Below are positions 27,170-43,835 of a stretch of 64,000 nucleotides of DNA, piece by piece. The translations under genes were made by a program, and so were the position numbers. Each line of letters opens with the position of its first letter. Position 1 is the stretch's first letter. The stretch comes from Syngnathus acus (lineage: Eukaryota > Chordata > Actinopteri > Syngnathiformes > Syngnathidae). The DNA is taken from positions 9,512,884-9,576,883 of the forward strand of contig NC_051087.1 of assembly GCF_901709675.1 (NCBI RefSeq). Direction: 5' to 3'. The notes beneath the pieces were generated by a model, which ran no database searches, was not told the origin of the DNA, and worked only from the letters and a program-made list of their open reading frames with translations.

Positions 27170-28508
27170 GCTTTGTAGATCGTTTAAAGGTGGAGTTTGC
27201 AGTTTTCAAGCTAGCAAGGTTTGAATGTTTTGGCAACGGGCTTAATTTGAACTTTTTTTAAACATTATTTTCTGGATTACACATTTAACTAATCCGCCCA
27301 TGCAAATTATGAGCATAGCTCGGGCACACCTTCTTTTCACCTTTTGAGTTTCTGGTAGGCTATTCTTGTCATGGTGGGACAAGGTTTAAAGTGACACTTT
27401 CAACAGTAAATTTTAACTCAAGATGGTTTTGTGGTTATAACACTGATTTAAAAACATACTATTTTTCCTCTAGCACACGAGGTTTTTTTTGTCCTTCCAA
27501 GTATAAATCTAAAATCTCATAAAATCTAAGATCACAATCTAAATTTGATCATGCATTGTAATTTCAAGCTAAGACCTTTAAGAAAAAATACCCTTAATTC
27601 ATAAATATAAAATATATTACAGCTATTGTTATTATGAAAATGTGCCAGAGAAGAAACTAGGGCAGATTCTGAATCAGCCGGAAAAAAAATCATCTGAAAA
27701 TACATGCACCATTGATTAGAAAAAACATTGACCAGTGTAGTTCTTAAAATACAATTTTAGGTGGAAAATGGGGCGAGGTATGATTTTTTTAAAGATCATT
27801 GTGATTTTCTACTGTCATTGTCATTTTATATAGTTTTAAGATATGGCTTTTTTTTTTTTTTTTTTTAAACTGCAAACTCCAGCTTTAGTATTGTTTTAAC
27901 TTTAGTATTGTTTTAACTGTTTCCATTGCACCAAGCTCTTTACTTTAGGAATCCCTGTAAATAAAGAAATGTTACACAACTGCTCTCTGTATTTTTCCAG
28001 TTGTGAAGGTACAATCAATATTTATTAAAAAAAAAAAAGGGCAAAGCAAGGATAACATTTTCATTATATTTTTTTCTCGCAAACATCTTCAGTAAAGTGA
28101 AGTGTTCATTAAAAATAAATTCTGCGTTAATTGTAGGCTCAATGTACTGGAAAACAAGAAATTTAACTGAAATTGATACAAATGGAATCCATGGTGTGTG
28201 TGGTGGGGGAAAAAATGAGCACCAAAAGATGCAAACTGAATCGTATTATTTGAGTACAACCTCGCGAAGCTGCTTTTGAATGCAGTTCAGACTTCAGTTT
28301 ATCATTGGTGCATAACCACCAGAGAAAATGAGAAATGTACATGTTAACATTGTGTCCGAGCTGATATTCTGACAAAATGTAAAAGAAATAAAACAATATT
28401 TTCCCCAAGCAAAACAATAATGCTCATTCGGGGAGGCCCCGGAGTCACCCAGGGAAGAGGAGGGGGAAGCTGTGTGTTCCTTGTGAAGAAAATCAAGTGT
28501 CAAGTTTG
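27170..28508. other. Region between the convergent 3' ends of knop1 and exosc1
   Basis: It holds the 3' untranslated parts of both genes. A plausible knop1 polyadenylation signal (AAATAAAG) lies at about 27959. A minus-strand signal for exosc1 (TTTATT on the plus strand) lies near 28020. A poly-T run is at about 27849-27867. No additional gene is seen. Confidence 0.5.
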
Positions 28509-30792
28509 TCACGCTTGCAGATACTCTGGCTGGACCCTTGCCACTTTGCGAAACTCTTTGGCATGCGTCTGTGGACACTGCATCTCGCACCAGCTGATCG
28601 GAACCATCTGTGCACCTAGTGTACAAGTACGACAAGTATTTTTAGTGTCACGTGTGGAGCCTGCTGTATTTACAAAAAAAAAAAAAGATAGATACATACA
28701 TTATATATTAAACGCTTTTTGTGTACTGTGCATAGTCACTAAATATATTAGCCAAAAAAGTAATTTCAAAGAGTTTTACCTGCTTCACTGTGAGCCACTA
28801 CCACGCCAAGTTCATTTTCAGCTGTCGTCAGCAGGTAGTTGGACTGCACATCACCCAGAGAAATCTGTCACAGTTCAGGTCAAGAATACCACAACATGCT
28901 ATAAACGCAATATTTAGCCACAAGCAGATACATTCATTTTGGTACTGCTACTGTTGATGTGACGGAAGAAGATACAGAGGACAGAGTGAGATGGAAACGA
29001 TTGATCTGCCCCTAATGGGGGCAGATGAAAGAAGTCCACATTCCACAAACAAAATATTGTGTTTCAACTAGTTGGGCTGCACAGAATCTATTCCAAAGAA
29101 ATTTTCAGGGTTAACTTCCTCTTTAAATAATATGTAATATGCTGCAATTCATTCAAAACAAAGGATACCACTTTAGCCAGGACAATGTCGCCAGGTCTGA
29201 AACATTTGTACGTCTCCACCTGCAGAGAAGATGCGTCCAAAACACATCGTCTTAAATGACATGTTTGATGACGTCGTGACTACTCTTTCAAACTAACCTT
29301 GTCTTTCTCTGTTGCCCGGACATCTTCTTTTCTGAGGGTTTTGGAAACGAGGAGTAGTTTTTGCATTATACGATGGTGAGGCAGTGAAAAACAGGGATCC
29401 TTTGAAGCACACATTAGCTGTACAGTACCTGATCGTTCCTCTGAAGCGGTCCTTCAGGGGTGTGGAGCCGACATAAAGTATGTGGACCTTAGCAAACCTG
29501 GGATTGATACTGGTCACCTGGTCAATCAAAAATAAAAAGGCATTTATGTTTATCTGCACAAACCAAGTTTATCTGTACAAAATAAAGAATATTGTACTTG
29601 TGAGTGGTATGCCTGCTACGCGTGAATTACTGTAGCATCTGCTGTTTACCGTTTATTTAATCACGGGTACCTACTGCAGATCTATTCTCCTCTCATTTTG
29701 TTTGTCGTGACCAATGTTTATATTGTGTATTTACTGTGAAACATCTAGCAATCAAGTCACATTGAATTACCTTGCAAGTAACAATTGCCCCAACATCAGG
29801 AAGTAGCTGTGTTTCTGTTTCTCTCACAACAGAGATGACTGGTAACTAGAAAAGAAGACAAGAAACAAATCACAATTAGTGTACAAATACTCCACCTTTT
29901 AAATTCTTTTGATTCCATTTGTGGTTAAATAGGCCTGACAACATGTCACTGAACAATGCTGTAACACATTCCCACGCAGATGAATGTCTTGGCAGCTTCG
30001 TCCGACTGCACACGAGCCCTCACGAGCCATCACAGCCCTCACCTCTTCGCCTTCATTTTTCTTGAGCACGTAGCCTGCTAGCGAGGAGTAAATGTAGCCA
30101 TGCCGCATGTATACGCCTGTCCCAGGAGCACAGTCTTCCACACTACAAAGTTTATCACCTGAAGACAAAACGGACACTCTTATTGAAGGAAAACGTACAG
30201 ATGAGATGAGGGTGCACAAAAACTGTCTCAGGTCATACATTATTGTATCGAATCAATTTCACGTTAGTGGCTTTTATCAATAGGAATGGTTTTATCTGTG
30301 CATTTATTAGTATTATTACTTTAATACACATTTCTCCCTGAACCCAACCAAGGATTTAAACATAAGCCAGAAAGGAATGCTGCTATCCTGCCTGGGGCGA
30401 TGGGCAGGACTGCTGATGATAAAACCTGCCCTGGAAAGTAAAAGTCAACACAATCCACACACGACGATAAGACGAAATGACTCCCTCGTTTAACGTAACA
30501 TAACGTAGCGACGCTGTGAGACACATTCAAATAGTTGCAACACGGATTTTAATGAGTACCAAAATTAAAACGCGTGGTAGCAACTATTTAGCATGATTTA
30601 GCCTTTCAACCGATAGTTTGAGGTTTACCAGAAAATAGTGCCTTTCACAAATACAATCTGTAGAAGATGCCAGACTAATGATGGAATCACAAATATTTCC
30701 GGACACAGGTCCCTGTTTAAATCGAAGCAACACAGGTTAATGTCACAAAATACAAGAAACTCACCAGGAACACACAGCTTCATGGGTGACAT
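28509..30792 (-). CDS. exosc1: Exosome complex component CSL4
   Basis: Eight coding exons on the minus strand: 30765-30792, 30043-30158, 29771-29845, 29429-29517, 29298-29331, 29169-29219, 28780-28864 and 28509-28615. They join in phase to 194 residues, against 195 in human. Diagnostic matches are the N-terminal CVPGDKL, the RHGYIYSSLAGYV block, INPRFAKVHILYVGSTPLK with RGTIRKEDVRATEKDK in the S1-like RNA-binding domain, and the C-terminal QMVPISWCEMQCP with EFRKVARVQPEYLQ. CSL4 is a cap subunit of the RNA exosome, which degrades and trims RNA 3' to 5' in nucleus and cytoplasm. The start ATG at 30792 is followed by a second ATG three codons on. It lies upstream of and in the same direction as pgam1, as the two genes are neighbours in human 10q24. 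Confidence 0.95.
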
Positions 30793-31633
30793 GTTTGCGA
30801 GAAGAACTGCTTGCAAGGCGATTGGTTGTGACGAAAGGTTGAGGCTGATCCTGATTGGTCAGTTACACTCGGAAAAGGAAAGGCAGACTCCCGGTTCAAG
30901 ATGGCGAACATCCTGACATAGTTTTACATAGTTACATTCCTAAAGTGTTTTTTCCAGAAAACACGAAAAACTGAATCAAATACTGAATATATTCATTAAT
31001 ATTTAATAATATTGATATTTTTAAAGATCTGAATGAATGAATGTTCAGCTGAACTGCCAAAAGTGACATAGTTTACTTTACATATTTTCATATGTAACAA
31101 TATGAAAATAGGTTAAAAATAATTAGAGATTTCTCATCATGAAAAAAACGTATTTTACATTAAAATTAAACATTACAAGCTAGAAATTAAACTGGCATTT
31201 CTTGCAAAGCTATGTGATGGAGAGACATGTTGAGAAAAAGCACAATCACAAAAAAATATTTTAAACACGTAATAGCTCATCACATTTATTATTTCACAAT
31301 GTTACAGCAAGGACAAGTGCAAAGTAAATCAAATTGGTCTTTCAACAACAGTGTTACTATATATTGTAGGATAAGAGACATTACAACCAAAGTCCAAGAT
31401 GCACATTTCACATACAACTCAAGATCCATTCTTTAAAACTTTGTATCACAAAAAATATAGATGATTCAATTCAAACCTCTGATTATTATTGAGTGAACCA
31501 TTATTTAGCGCTTCCGTGTGTGCATGAAGTTTGGGATGCTGACAACACTAACAGGCTTGTTGACTAGTTGTTTATTTTCTTACTGAACAGCACTGCATTG
31601 ATCTAAATACCAGCCTAATCATTAAAATGAAAT
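30793..31633. other. exosc1 promoter side and pgam1 3' untranslated region
   Basis: Both flanking genes read leftwards, so this gap holds the 3' untranslated region of pgam1 and the promoter of exosc1. Two ATTGG (reverse CCAAT) motifs near 30820 and 30854 lie just upstream of the exosc1 start. The rest is AT-rich without a gene. Confidence 0.5.
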
Positions 31634-33719
31634 TTATTTCTTTGCTTTACCCTGAGCTGCCACAGCAGCCATGGCTTTCTGCACGGTCTCTTCATCTCCT
31701 AGAAACTGCATGGGTCCTATGGGCTTCAGATTTTTGTCCAACTCATAGACAACAGGAATACCAGTAGGAAGGTTCAGCTCCATGATGGCCTCTTCAGACA
31801 TACCTGCAATACATAGTCGCATCATTTGTTATTGTTATTACTTCTCTGCTTTTGAGCACCACCATAAAAAGCAAATTGCACGGACCAAGTTATCCTTTTG
31901 ACCAGTCTGCTTGCATCAATTTCCACCTAGCAGCAAATTGCTCTTTTGTTGCACGCTAAATGAATGCAAAAGAGCAACATCGCTATTTCGACATATTTTA
32001 GCCAAAAATCAAATTGTACTGTAATGTAATTGTAAGTACGTCCAAACAGTTCCTTGGCGGAGAAGTGCGGAAAAGTGGAAAGAACAAATTGATCCTGTTA
32101 ACCTGCACAAAGAGCTCGGATATCCTTACCCTCAAGGTGCTTGACAATGCCACGGAGACTGTTGCCATGGGCAGCAATCAGCACTCGCTTCCCTTCTTTG
32201 ATCTGTGGAGCTATCTCATCATTCCAAAAAGGAAGAGCCCTAGCAATGGTGTCCTTCAGACTTTCACAAGTTGGAAGCTGGTCCTCTGTCAGATCAGCAT
32301 AACGCCGGTCCTACAACAACATAAATATTTAGATGCAGGACACACATAGACAACCATCCAAGCTCACAATCACACCTACGGATAATTTGGAGTGGTCAAT
32401 TGGCCTACCAGGCATGTTTTTTGAATGTGGGGGGAAACTGGAATACCTGGAGGAAACCCACACAGGCACGGGGAGCACATGCAAACTGCACACAGGAAGG
32501 CTGAAGCAAGAATCCAACCCTGCACCTCGGGACTGTGAGGCGGACATGTGAACCAGTGCTACACTGTGCCGCCCATAACTAAAACACCATTACCATTTCT
32601 AGACTCATTTATTGGCTTTTCTTTGACTTGAATATTATATCATATTGTTTAGTAGGTGCTGGTTAAAAACTGACCTTAATTTACAGTATTTTATATGTCC
32701 CTCTTGACGTCATGTAAAAAGCAAAGCGTATTGCCAGATTATCTGTTGTGGCTCTAACGATGACTATTTTTCAGGATCTCTCTGCAAAAGAGGGTCGTTA
32801 AATGTTTTTTTCCAGACTAACCTTGCTTATGGTCTGATAGAAGTCATGGCCTTCATCCATGGGTGGAGGAGGGATGTCAAAAGAGCGCCTCCAAATCTTC
32901 ACCTGGGCCTCTCCGTGTTTAGCTGCCGTTTCAGCCTTGTTCAGGCCAGTCAGACCACCGTAATGGCGTTCATTGAGGCGCCATGTCCTGTGCACAGGCA
33001 GCCACATCTGGTCGATGCTGTCCAGAACATACCACAGAGTACGGACGGCTCGCTTAAGAACGGAGGTGTAGCAAATATCAAATTCATAGCCAGCATCTGA
33101 GGAGAGACGGACAAAAAGACAACAATCGGTTTCAATTTGTCTTGCTCCTGGACAATGATGTGTACATCTGGTTTGTTAGTACAAATGTCATTCATTGGGT
33201 TGATAATCCAAGGTGTACCCAGCCTCTAGTAAGGATATGTGTTACAGAGAATGGATCGATAGCTGAATTAGCAAACATATTTCTTGATTACTCTTTTTTA
33301 AGGTGTAGGCATACTGTTTGAATGTTTGTACATGTTATACTGCAGATATAATATAGATCACACATATATACTTATTTCTGTAAAATTGCAACACAAAAAT
33401 GTAAATTATTTACTGTCATGCAACACAATTGTCACCCATTATATGCTGCTCTATTCTCAATTCTGTCATTCTGGGCTCACAACCTTTTTCCCCCATCCGG
33501 CCCAGTTGCATAAGCGCAGGCTTGCAGCGCTCTAATCCAATGACCGACAGAATGGCCGACAGGCCGTGACTTGATTGTACCTTTCAAAGCTTGTCCTCCT
33601 CTCTTTGCCTCCTGCTCCCCTGTCTCGCTCAAGTCCGCGTCAAACCATCCACAGAAGCGATTTTCCTGGTTCCAGCAGCTCTCTCCGTGGCGGATCAGCA
33701 CCAGTTTGTACGCTGCCAT
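31634..33719 (-). CDS. pgam1: Phosphoglycerate mutase 1
   Basis: Four coding exons: 33581-33719, 32822-33096, 32130-32310 and 31634-31803. They join in phase to exactly 254 residues, the human PGAM1 length. The catalytic set is complete: [10 protein letters not shown] with the phospho-histidine H11, the [10 protein letters not shown] block with the acid/base glutamate, and AAHGNSLRG with H186. The tail ends in a short lysine-rich AAQGKAKK. The enzyme interconverts 3- and 2-phosphoglycerate in cytosolic glycolysis and needs 2,3-bisphosphoglycerate to be primed. The start is the ATG before AAYKLV. An upstream in-frame ATG would add residues unlike the family. The intron 32311-32821 contains a decayed SINE. 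Teleosts have a and b copies and I cannot tell which this is. Confidence 0.96.
32330..32573 (-). mobile_element. Degenerate full-length SINE in a pgam1 intron
   Basis: Read on the minus strand it starts GGCGGCACAGTGTAGCACTG, passes a decayed box B (GGTTGGATTC) and contains CAGTTTGCATGTGCTCCCCG and AACATGCCTGGTAGGCCAAT. The 3' tail after the TGTGTCCTGC word is missing. It is diverged from the complete copy near 62 kb. Confidence 0.75.
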
Positions 33720-37973
<4,254 letters not shown>

Positions 37974-40539
37974 GGAACATGCATTGGGAGGAGGAACGGC
38001 AGGAAGCGGGTGAAGAGAGTACAAGTTTGTCTCCTGGAAATCAATTTCATTTCCATCGTCCCCTGGATACTGTAATTACGAAATGTGCGTTTGCTAAAGA
38101 GATGAGGGGAAGAATTTCACACTGTATCTTCCTTGTTTGCCTGGGTGCCTTGTATGGATGTGAAGAAGTTTGAAATATTCCTTTGTGCAAAGAGACGTCA
38201 TTCTGTTGGACTCCTCGGGGGACACGTGTGAACGCCCACATGTGCATGCTAATCAGTCAAAAACAAAAGTTGTCTAACTGAAGATGGGAGCTGTCTCGTC
38301 CCACGTCAATATTTTCTTCGTGCCGCTCTGCCTTTTAACTGTCACCTGCACTCCCCACGTTGTGAAATGGACCGCACTAGCATGGCCTATTTTAAAGTTT
38401 AGGAAATGAAAACACTGTGCACGCCAACACGGTGAGCACGGAATGTCAAGTGGTTTCACAACTTGAAATGGATTCTCACTGCAGTTGGCGTGAGGTTGTT
38501 GAAGTCACGCGGGGGGCAGACTGCGGTAAGACGAGATGTGTGTGCTTAGAGAAGGCGTTTGTTAAGCTGCAATAATTGCTAGCCTAATTATTCCGCTTTC
38601 ACCAATGAGTTAGTTGACCAGTGAGGGGGAAAAAAAAAAAGAATCACCCAGTCTGCAACTGCCAAAAGTAAAGCGACAGCATTGTTGATTCATTGCCTTC
38701 TGGTAATGGTTTAATTAGCTTCCCCCCCCCCTTACTTATCAGTTGGAGATGCATAAAGTAACTTCCTGCTGTACAGAACAGACGTGAAATGTATTGTGAC
38801 AATGCACTGTATAATTTGTATGTAATATTTAAAAATAGATTATAATTAATAAAAACAAATATTCCATTCATACAGAAACGTTGGCATTTATTAGTATGTT
38901 AAACCACACCGCACCAGCATGCAAATTCAAAGAGGCTTCACATGTTTCAATTCCATGAAGCATACCTGAACAATGCAATGATATCCAAAACACGAGTGGT
39001 GCTAAAAAATATGCAAAGCCGCTCTAACATGTGATCCTCATAATTGTCATTCGGCTTTATTTGCCATCATCAAACCTTTGTTTTATGGCTGCAATGTTGC
39101 TGTTTTGGTTTAGCTATGCTGTCTTGCATCACCTCTATCAGGAGACAGATGTTGTACTTAATGATCCAGTACTGTACTGCAGTTCCTTTCTTGCACCATG
39201 CTGGTTGAGCAGGCAAATAGTTGCTCAAGATCCAAATATAAATAGCACTAAAACCATCATCTACGGTCAAACGATAGTTTAGAAGATCCTGTTGATTAAT
39301 CTACCATAGTTTGGTAGCACAACATCTGGGGGTGGCATGGTAGTAAAAATGGATGTATCACAACAAGCATTATGCCAGACTCAAATGCTGAGGTAAAAGA
39401 TTTATCCATTAACCAGAATGGCCCACATGAAAGTGTTTGCTCATGTTAGACAATTAGGCTCAATGACTTTTTAAACATTCTGTACTCAACCATTTTACTT
39501 AGCCCACAAATTTAATTTCATCTAAGTGAGGAATGTCAAAGGCAAAGCATGACTAATGTGCGCGTGTGTGTGCGGTCTTGTGATGTCACGGTGAGTGTGT
39601 TAGACACATGACAGTCGACACAAATTTGAGGAGCCTTGAGTCAATCTCTCAATCACAAATCAAGTATTTAGTTCAACTTTTGTTGGTTACCGTAAGAAAA
39701 CACACAAATAGTTAGTTACTCCAGTTTTTCTGGTAATACTTTGGTTGGTTGATGCTATTTTTGTATTTTTGTATCTGTATTTATTTTTGTACCATCACAG
39801 ATCCAGACACATTTATACTCCTTAGGTCAGTTTTGTTCCAGACGTTTTTGGTAATTATAATTATCAAATACAATGACTCAGTTGTTGAAAAAATGGAAAA
39901 AAAAAAGTTGGAAAATATTAATCAAAATAGCAAGAAAACACATTTGTCACTGTCCAAATGCTTCACTCATTTAAAGTAGTTTACTGGTTATTTCAGTAAT
40001 TTGAGGCATAACTTTCAGAATGTCCCCATTTTCCCACATTAAGTGTACAGTCACAAAGCGTGAATATTACGTCTTTGCTCTTGAGTCCTCTCTGAGGCTT
40101 CTTTTCCATTCTGATGCACAAGATATGTTAACTGTGTTGCATTTTTTTTACTGTCAAAGTTCCTATCGTAAAGACACAAACCGCTATCCTTCCAAAATGC
40201 AATGTTCTTAACTTAGCTTTTGCAGCGCAGTTACATTCTGTCATCCTAATGAGAACGAAGCATGGAGCAATGCTTAAGTAAACATGATGTTCATCAAGTT
40301 TTTTTGTGCAAAATTATAGCAGTTAGCTAGCTTCCATTTGAAATGTCAGAAACCCATTTAACAATAAAAAGCTACAGCTTATGTATTTCCTCAATATTTC
40401 TGAAGTGGACCAGTCCAGAAATGTCACATTGTTTGCATGCAACTCACTCCAACATCACCTTTAGACATATTCTTTTATCAAACGTCTTCGGTTCTTATGT
40501 TTTTTTTAAAAAACATTTTTTTGATGCAGTTCTCTCAGT
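37974..40539. other. pi4k2a 3' untranslated region and gap to ptger1
   Basis: pi4k2a probably ends after the AATAAA at about 38848, giving a 0.9-kb 3' untranslated region. From there to 40539 I see AT-rich sequence without a gene. The part next to 40540 is probably the 3' untranslated region of ptger1, which reads leftwards. Confidence 0.5.
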
Positions 40540-41790
40540 CTAGGCTTGGTTGACTTCGTTCTTCTCTGACTGGGGAGGAGATGTCGAGTCTAAACATCCA
40601 AATAAAGTGCCCGCTTGGCACTTTGCAATGAGGTAGATTTTCCGTAGAACGGTTCGGCGCAGCAGGATATAGACCCACGGGTCCAGGATCTGGTTCCACG
40701 TGGCCAGTCTCACACCTATCACCAGTAGCATTTTGTAGGTGGAAACCTCCTCTCCAAGGGATCCTGTGTAGGATTGGATGGCGGACATCAGGCCAAAGAT
40801 CTGAAGGTATGAAACGTGCAATTTGTTTTGTCTGTTAACATCTACTACATTAGAAATGTTGGTTAATGTTAAGACAGCAGAGTACAGATGAAATTCTACT
40901 AAAAAGAGACATTTTGGGTTGTACTTGCCAATACTCACCAGTAGAGGACACCAGCAGATGCATGAGGTGACTGTGATCCCCAGCAGCTGCACCACCATCT
41001 CAATGTCGTGTGACTTAGCCGAATGATGCGATCCGGGCTTCCTCCTGATCCTCGCCAGCACTAGCGTCAATCCACTGATGGTATTACACACCACTGCCGC
41101 AGCCAGCGAGCTCAGGCCGAGCCCAGAAAAAAGCAGCACAAACGCCACGTCCCCCTCGTGAATGTCGTTGAGCACTCGAATAAAGCACCAAGTGCCCGGG
41201 TCCTGATAGGTGTACGAGCCCAGCTGCAAGCAGGGCAGCAGGGCCACAAACAGAGCGGCCAGCCAAATTGCAGACAGGCACATTTTAGTGCGGGCGCTTG
41301 TCACCAGGGAGGAGTGCAGGAGTGGCCTGGTTACACCCAGACAGCGCTCTGCGGCCATGGCACAACCCAGGAAGAGCGGGCACAGGCCGAAAAACACCAT
41401 GCTTCCTCCCAGGAACTGGCACATGCCATCAGAAGCGTTGGAGTCCTCTGGCCGCACGCCTCCAGAGAGGTAGAGTCTCAGAACCAAGGCACCGGGGATC
41501 ACGTGGCCCATGAAGTCCGTGACCACCAGGGAGGTAGCAAAGAGCAGGAAGCTGGCTTTGGAGCGCCGTCGCTGGAGCCAGTAAGCGTTGGCCAAGATGA
41601 TCAGGGCCACGATGTTGGACACGATACCCAACGTCATGGGCAATAGCACCACCACCACGCCGCCGGCGGTCAGGTTTCCCTGCTGCGACATCTCAAGGGC
41701 CACCACGGGCGCCGCTTGCCCTCCGCTGCCATTTGATGAACGAGGGATGAGCGGTGAGGATGAAGAGTTACAGCGGCCCAAAGCTAACAT
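40540..41790 (-). CDS. ptger1: Prostaglandin E2 receptor EP1-like GPCR
   Basis: Two coding exons, 40939-41790 and 40540-40800, give 370 residues. The protein is close to human EP1: DFMGHVIPGALVLRLY in TM2, CQFLGGSMVFFGLCPLFLG in TM3, CLGVTRPLLH after TM3, PGTWCFI in loop 2 (the prostanoid-receptor GTWCF signature) and WNQILDPWVYILLRR in TM7 with the prostanoid-binding arginine in GVRLATWN. The 138-base intron falls in TM6, after CICWCPLL, a position conserved in prostanoid receptors. EP1 raises intracellular calcium when prostaglandin E2 binds at the plasma membrane. The intron is a multiple of three and has no stop, so the locus also reads as one 416-codon frame. The donor (GTGAGT) and the acceptor (CAG) are good, and the intron translation would break TM6. 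Teleosts have several EP1 copies and the exact one is not determined. Confidence 0.93.
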   Translation of the reverse strand: MLALGRCNSSSSPLIPRSSNGSGGQAAPVVALEMSQQGNLTAGGVVVVLLPMTLGIVSNIVALIILANAYWLQRRRSKASFLLFATSLVVTDFMGHVIPGALVLRLYLSGGVRPEDSNASDGMCQFLGGSMVFFGLCPLFLGCAMAAERCLGVTRPLLHSSLVTSARTKMCLSAIWLAALFVALLPCLQLGSYTYQDPGTWCFIRVLNDIHEGDVAFVLLFSGLGLSSLAAAVVCNTISGLTLVLARIRRKPGSHHSAKSHDIEMVVQLLGITVTSCICWCPLLVSIGKYNPKCLFLVEFHLYSAVLTLTNISNVVDVNRQNKLHVSYLQIFGLMSAIQSYTGSLGEEVSTYKMLLVIGVRLATWNQILDPWVYILLRRTVLRKIYLIAKCQAGTLFGCLDSTSPPQSEKNEVNQA

Positions 41791-43191
41791 GACTCAACGT
41801 TGATGCTCGTGCGGGCCATGTTTGAAGAGGCTGCAGGACAAAGAAGGAAATCAGGAATGGAGATGACTCCATGCACAAGACAAGTGCTCACAATCTGTAC
41901 GCAAAGCAGAATGTCCTCAGTTTTGCTTTGGGAACATCACATAACCTAACCCAGAGAACAGGTGAGCCGTGACGTTTGCAAAGTCAGCCCGTGGGCACTA
42001 TGACGTCAATTTCAATCCACAGCAGGTGGCATTACAGAACAAAATGTTCCATGCGATTGATGGAAATGGATAGAGTTTGATGTTTTTTAAGCTGCCACAA
42101 GATAAAACGCATTCGCCACCAATCATTCTTTTTGTCTACCAACCTCAAACAAGTCTGTTTATTTTTATTTTGTAATACCTTGAAAGACCTAGGATTGCAC
42201 AATTATGTCCAACATGATAAGCATGATTATTTTAAGCAAATATATCATTATTAACAATAGTCATTAAGTTAGGGAAAACAGAGTTTTTGTTGCATTTCAA
42301 CTAGCAATATGTAACTTCAAAGTATGTTGCGTGTACTTGATTACATTACTTTTATTTCAAAGTTGAATTGAACTTAAAACAATATGCGAAAATATTGCAA
42401 TACATATTTTTACAGTTTTAAATCAAGTCATTTTACCCATAATTTTAACAAAATCTCATCTCACCTCTTCTTCCTCACAAAGTCAGGCGGGGTACACCCC
42501 AAACAACCAAATCATGAAAACGAGCTCCAAATGGATTTTACTTCTTGCATTTATTATTAAACAGCGTTGCACTACAATAGTCGAGACCAATTTACTAAAA
42601 GTGTTGTTAGTGTTGGAAATACAAATGATTGCCTTAAATAATTAGTTAAATCTAATTTGCAATGCGCTAAACTGCAGAGCATATAACTCACCACTTAGTT
42701 GCAATTCAACAAGAAAAGTAGTGATCCAGCCATAATCCACGGACACTCCGGTTGTTCCAGAAAATATTACAAATCATTTTTAAAAGCGTTGATATCGTTC
42801 ATGTATCCAGTTCAGGGGTGTGAAGGTTGGCGAGGACGTTGACGCTTTATAGTCTTCGCGCTTCCACAGTGCGTGGGCGTCTCTGCTCTGTGGCTGCACT
42901 CCATCAGTGTGCTGTCTGCCTGCATCCATTTTTCTTAGTTGATAGGAACCGCTACACACACACACACACTTTGAAATAACGTGGGATTAGTCTGGGAAAG
43001 CATGATACTGCTAAACAATTCAATCTTTTCTGGTGATCGGATCTATGAAAATAGAGATTTACTTTGTGGTTTCCGAGTTCTTTTTAGTTTGAAGTGTTTT
43101 CAAAATTGTAAAAGGAAAAAAAGAAAAGGACATTTTGAAGATGATTATTTTACAACTGTAAAAATGGCAGGTAAAAACAACCCCAATTCGG

Positions 43192-43310
43192 GTTAAAAAA
43201 ATTAGACTGACCCAGGAAGTTGACAATTGTTTTTTTTGGGGGGGTGGGGGCAAAATAACCTAAAGTTGGGTTGAAATTGACCCAACTTCCTGGTTTGGTC
43301 TAATTTTTAA
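43192..43310. repeat. Inverted repeat with potential hairpin, MITE-like
   Basis: The left arm 43192-43222 contains ATTAGACTGACCCAGGAAGT. The right arm 43283-43310 is its near-perfect reverse complement (CAACTTCCTGGTTTGGTCTA). The loop holds a T8 run and a G-rich run. The arms differ mainly at two or three bases. Such palindromes are often non-autonomous DNA transposons. No transposase is nearby. Confidence 0.7.
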
Positions 43311-43419
43311 GATGTAGGAACTGGGCCCCTGGCATAAAATAGTAAGTAAAATATCAGTTAAGTATGAGATGTGTCTTTCAACATCTCATCCAACATATCA
43401 ACGAGAGCATTTTGTGTCA

Positions 43420-43835
43420 GAAACGAGTTGAGGCAGGGTGACCAAATGCAGCTTGAACCAGGATTTATTGAAGGGAAAGGGAGTTGGAAGGGAGGTAGGT
43501 GGGTGGGGAACCGAAGACACAGACGGGATAGAGACTCAAGGCCAGCAAACAGACAGACAGACCGACCGACCGACCGACAGAAGTCCACTTAGACAAGGTT
43601 AAAATTCTGACCGTGAGCCTCCAGACAGACCGGGGGAAAGCCAGACGACAGGAACAGGAACACTGGGCACGGACAGGGACGGAACACAACAGTAGACACC
43701 GACAAGGAGGAACACACGGGCAGGGTTTAAATACATCAGGTAACAAGAGGGAGCAGGTAACAGACATGATGATAACGAAGGGGTGTGGCTGAGGGAAGTT
43801 GACGGCCGAGCGTGCTCTGGCATGGGCGTGACACT
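43420..43835. repeat. Probable interspersed repeat with (GACC)n core
   Basis: A G/A-rich stretch with a (GACA)/(GACC) microsatellite at 43550-43579, then AACACACGGGCAGGGTTTAA and a final GGCGTGACA. Its style is that of repeats dispersed in teleost genomes. Ends and family are unknown. Confidence 0.4.
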
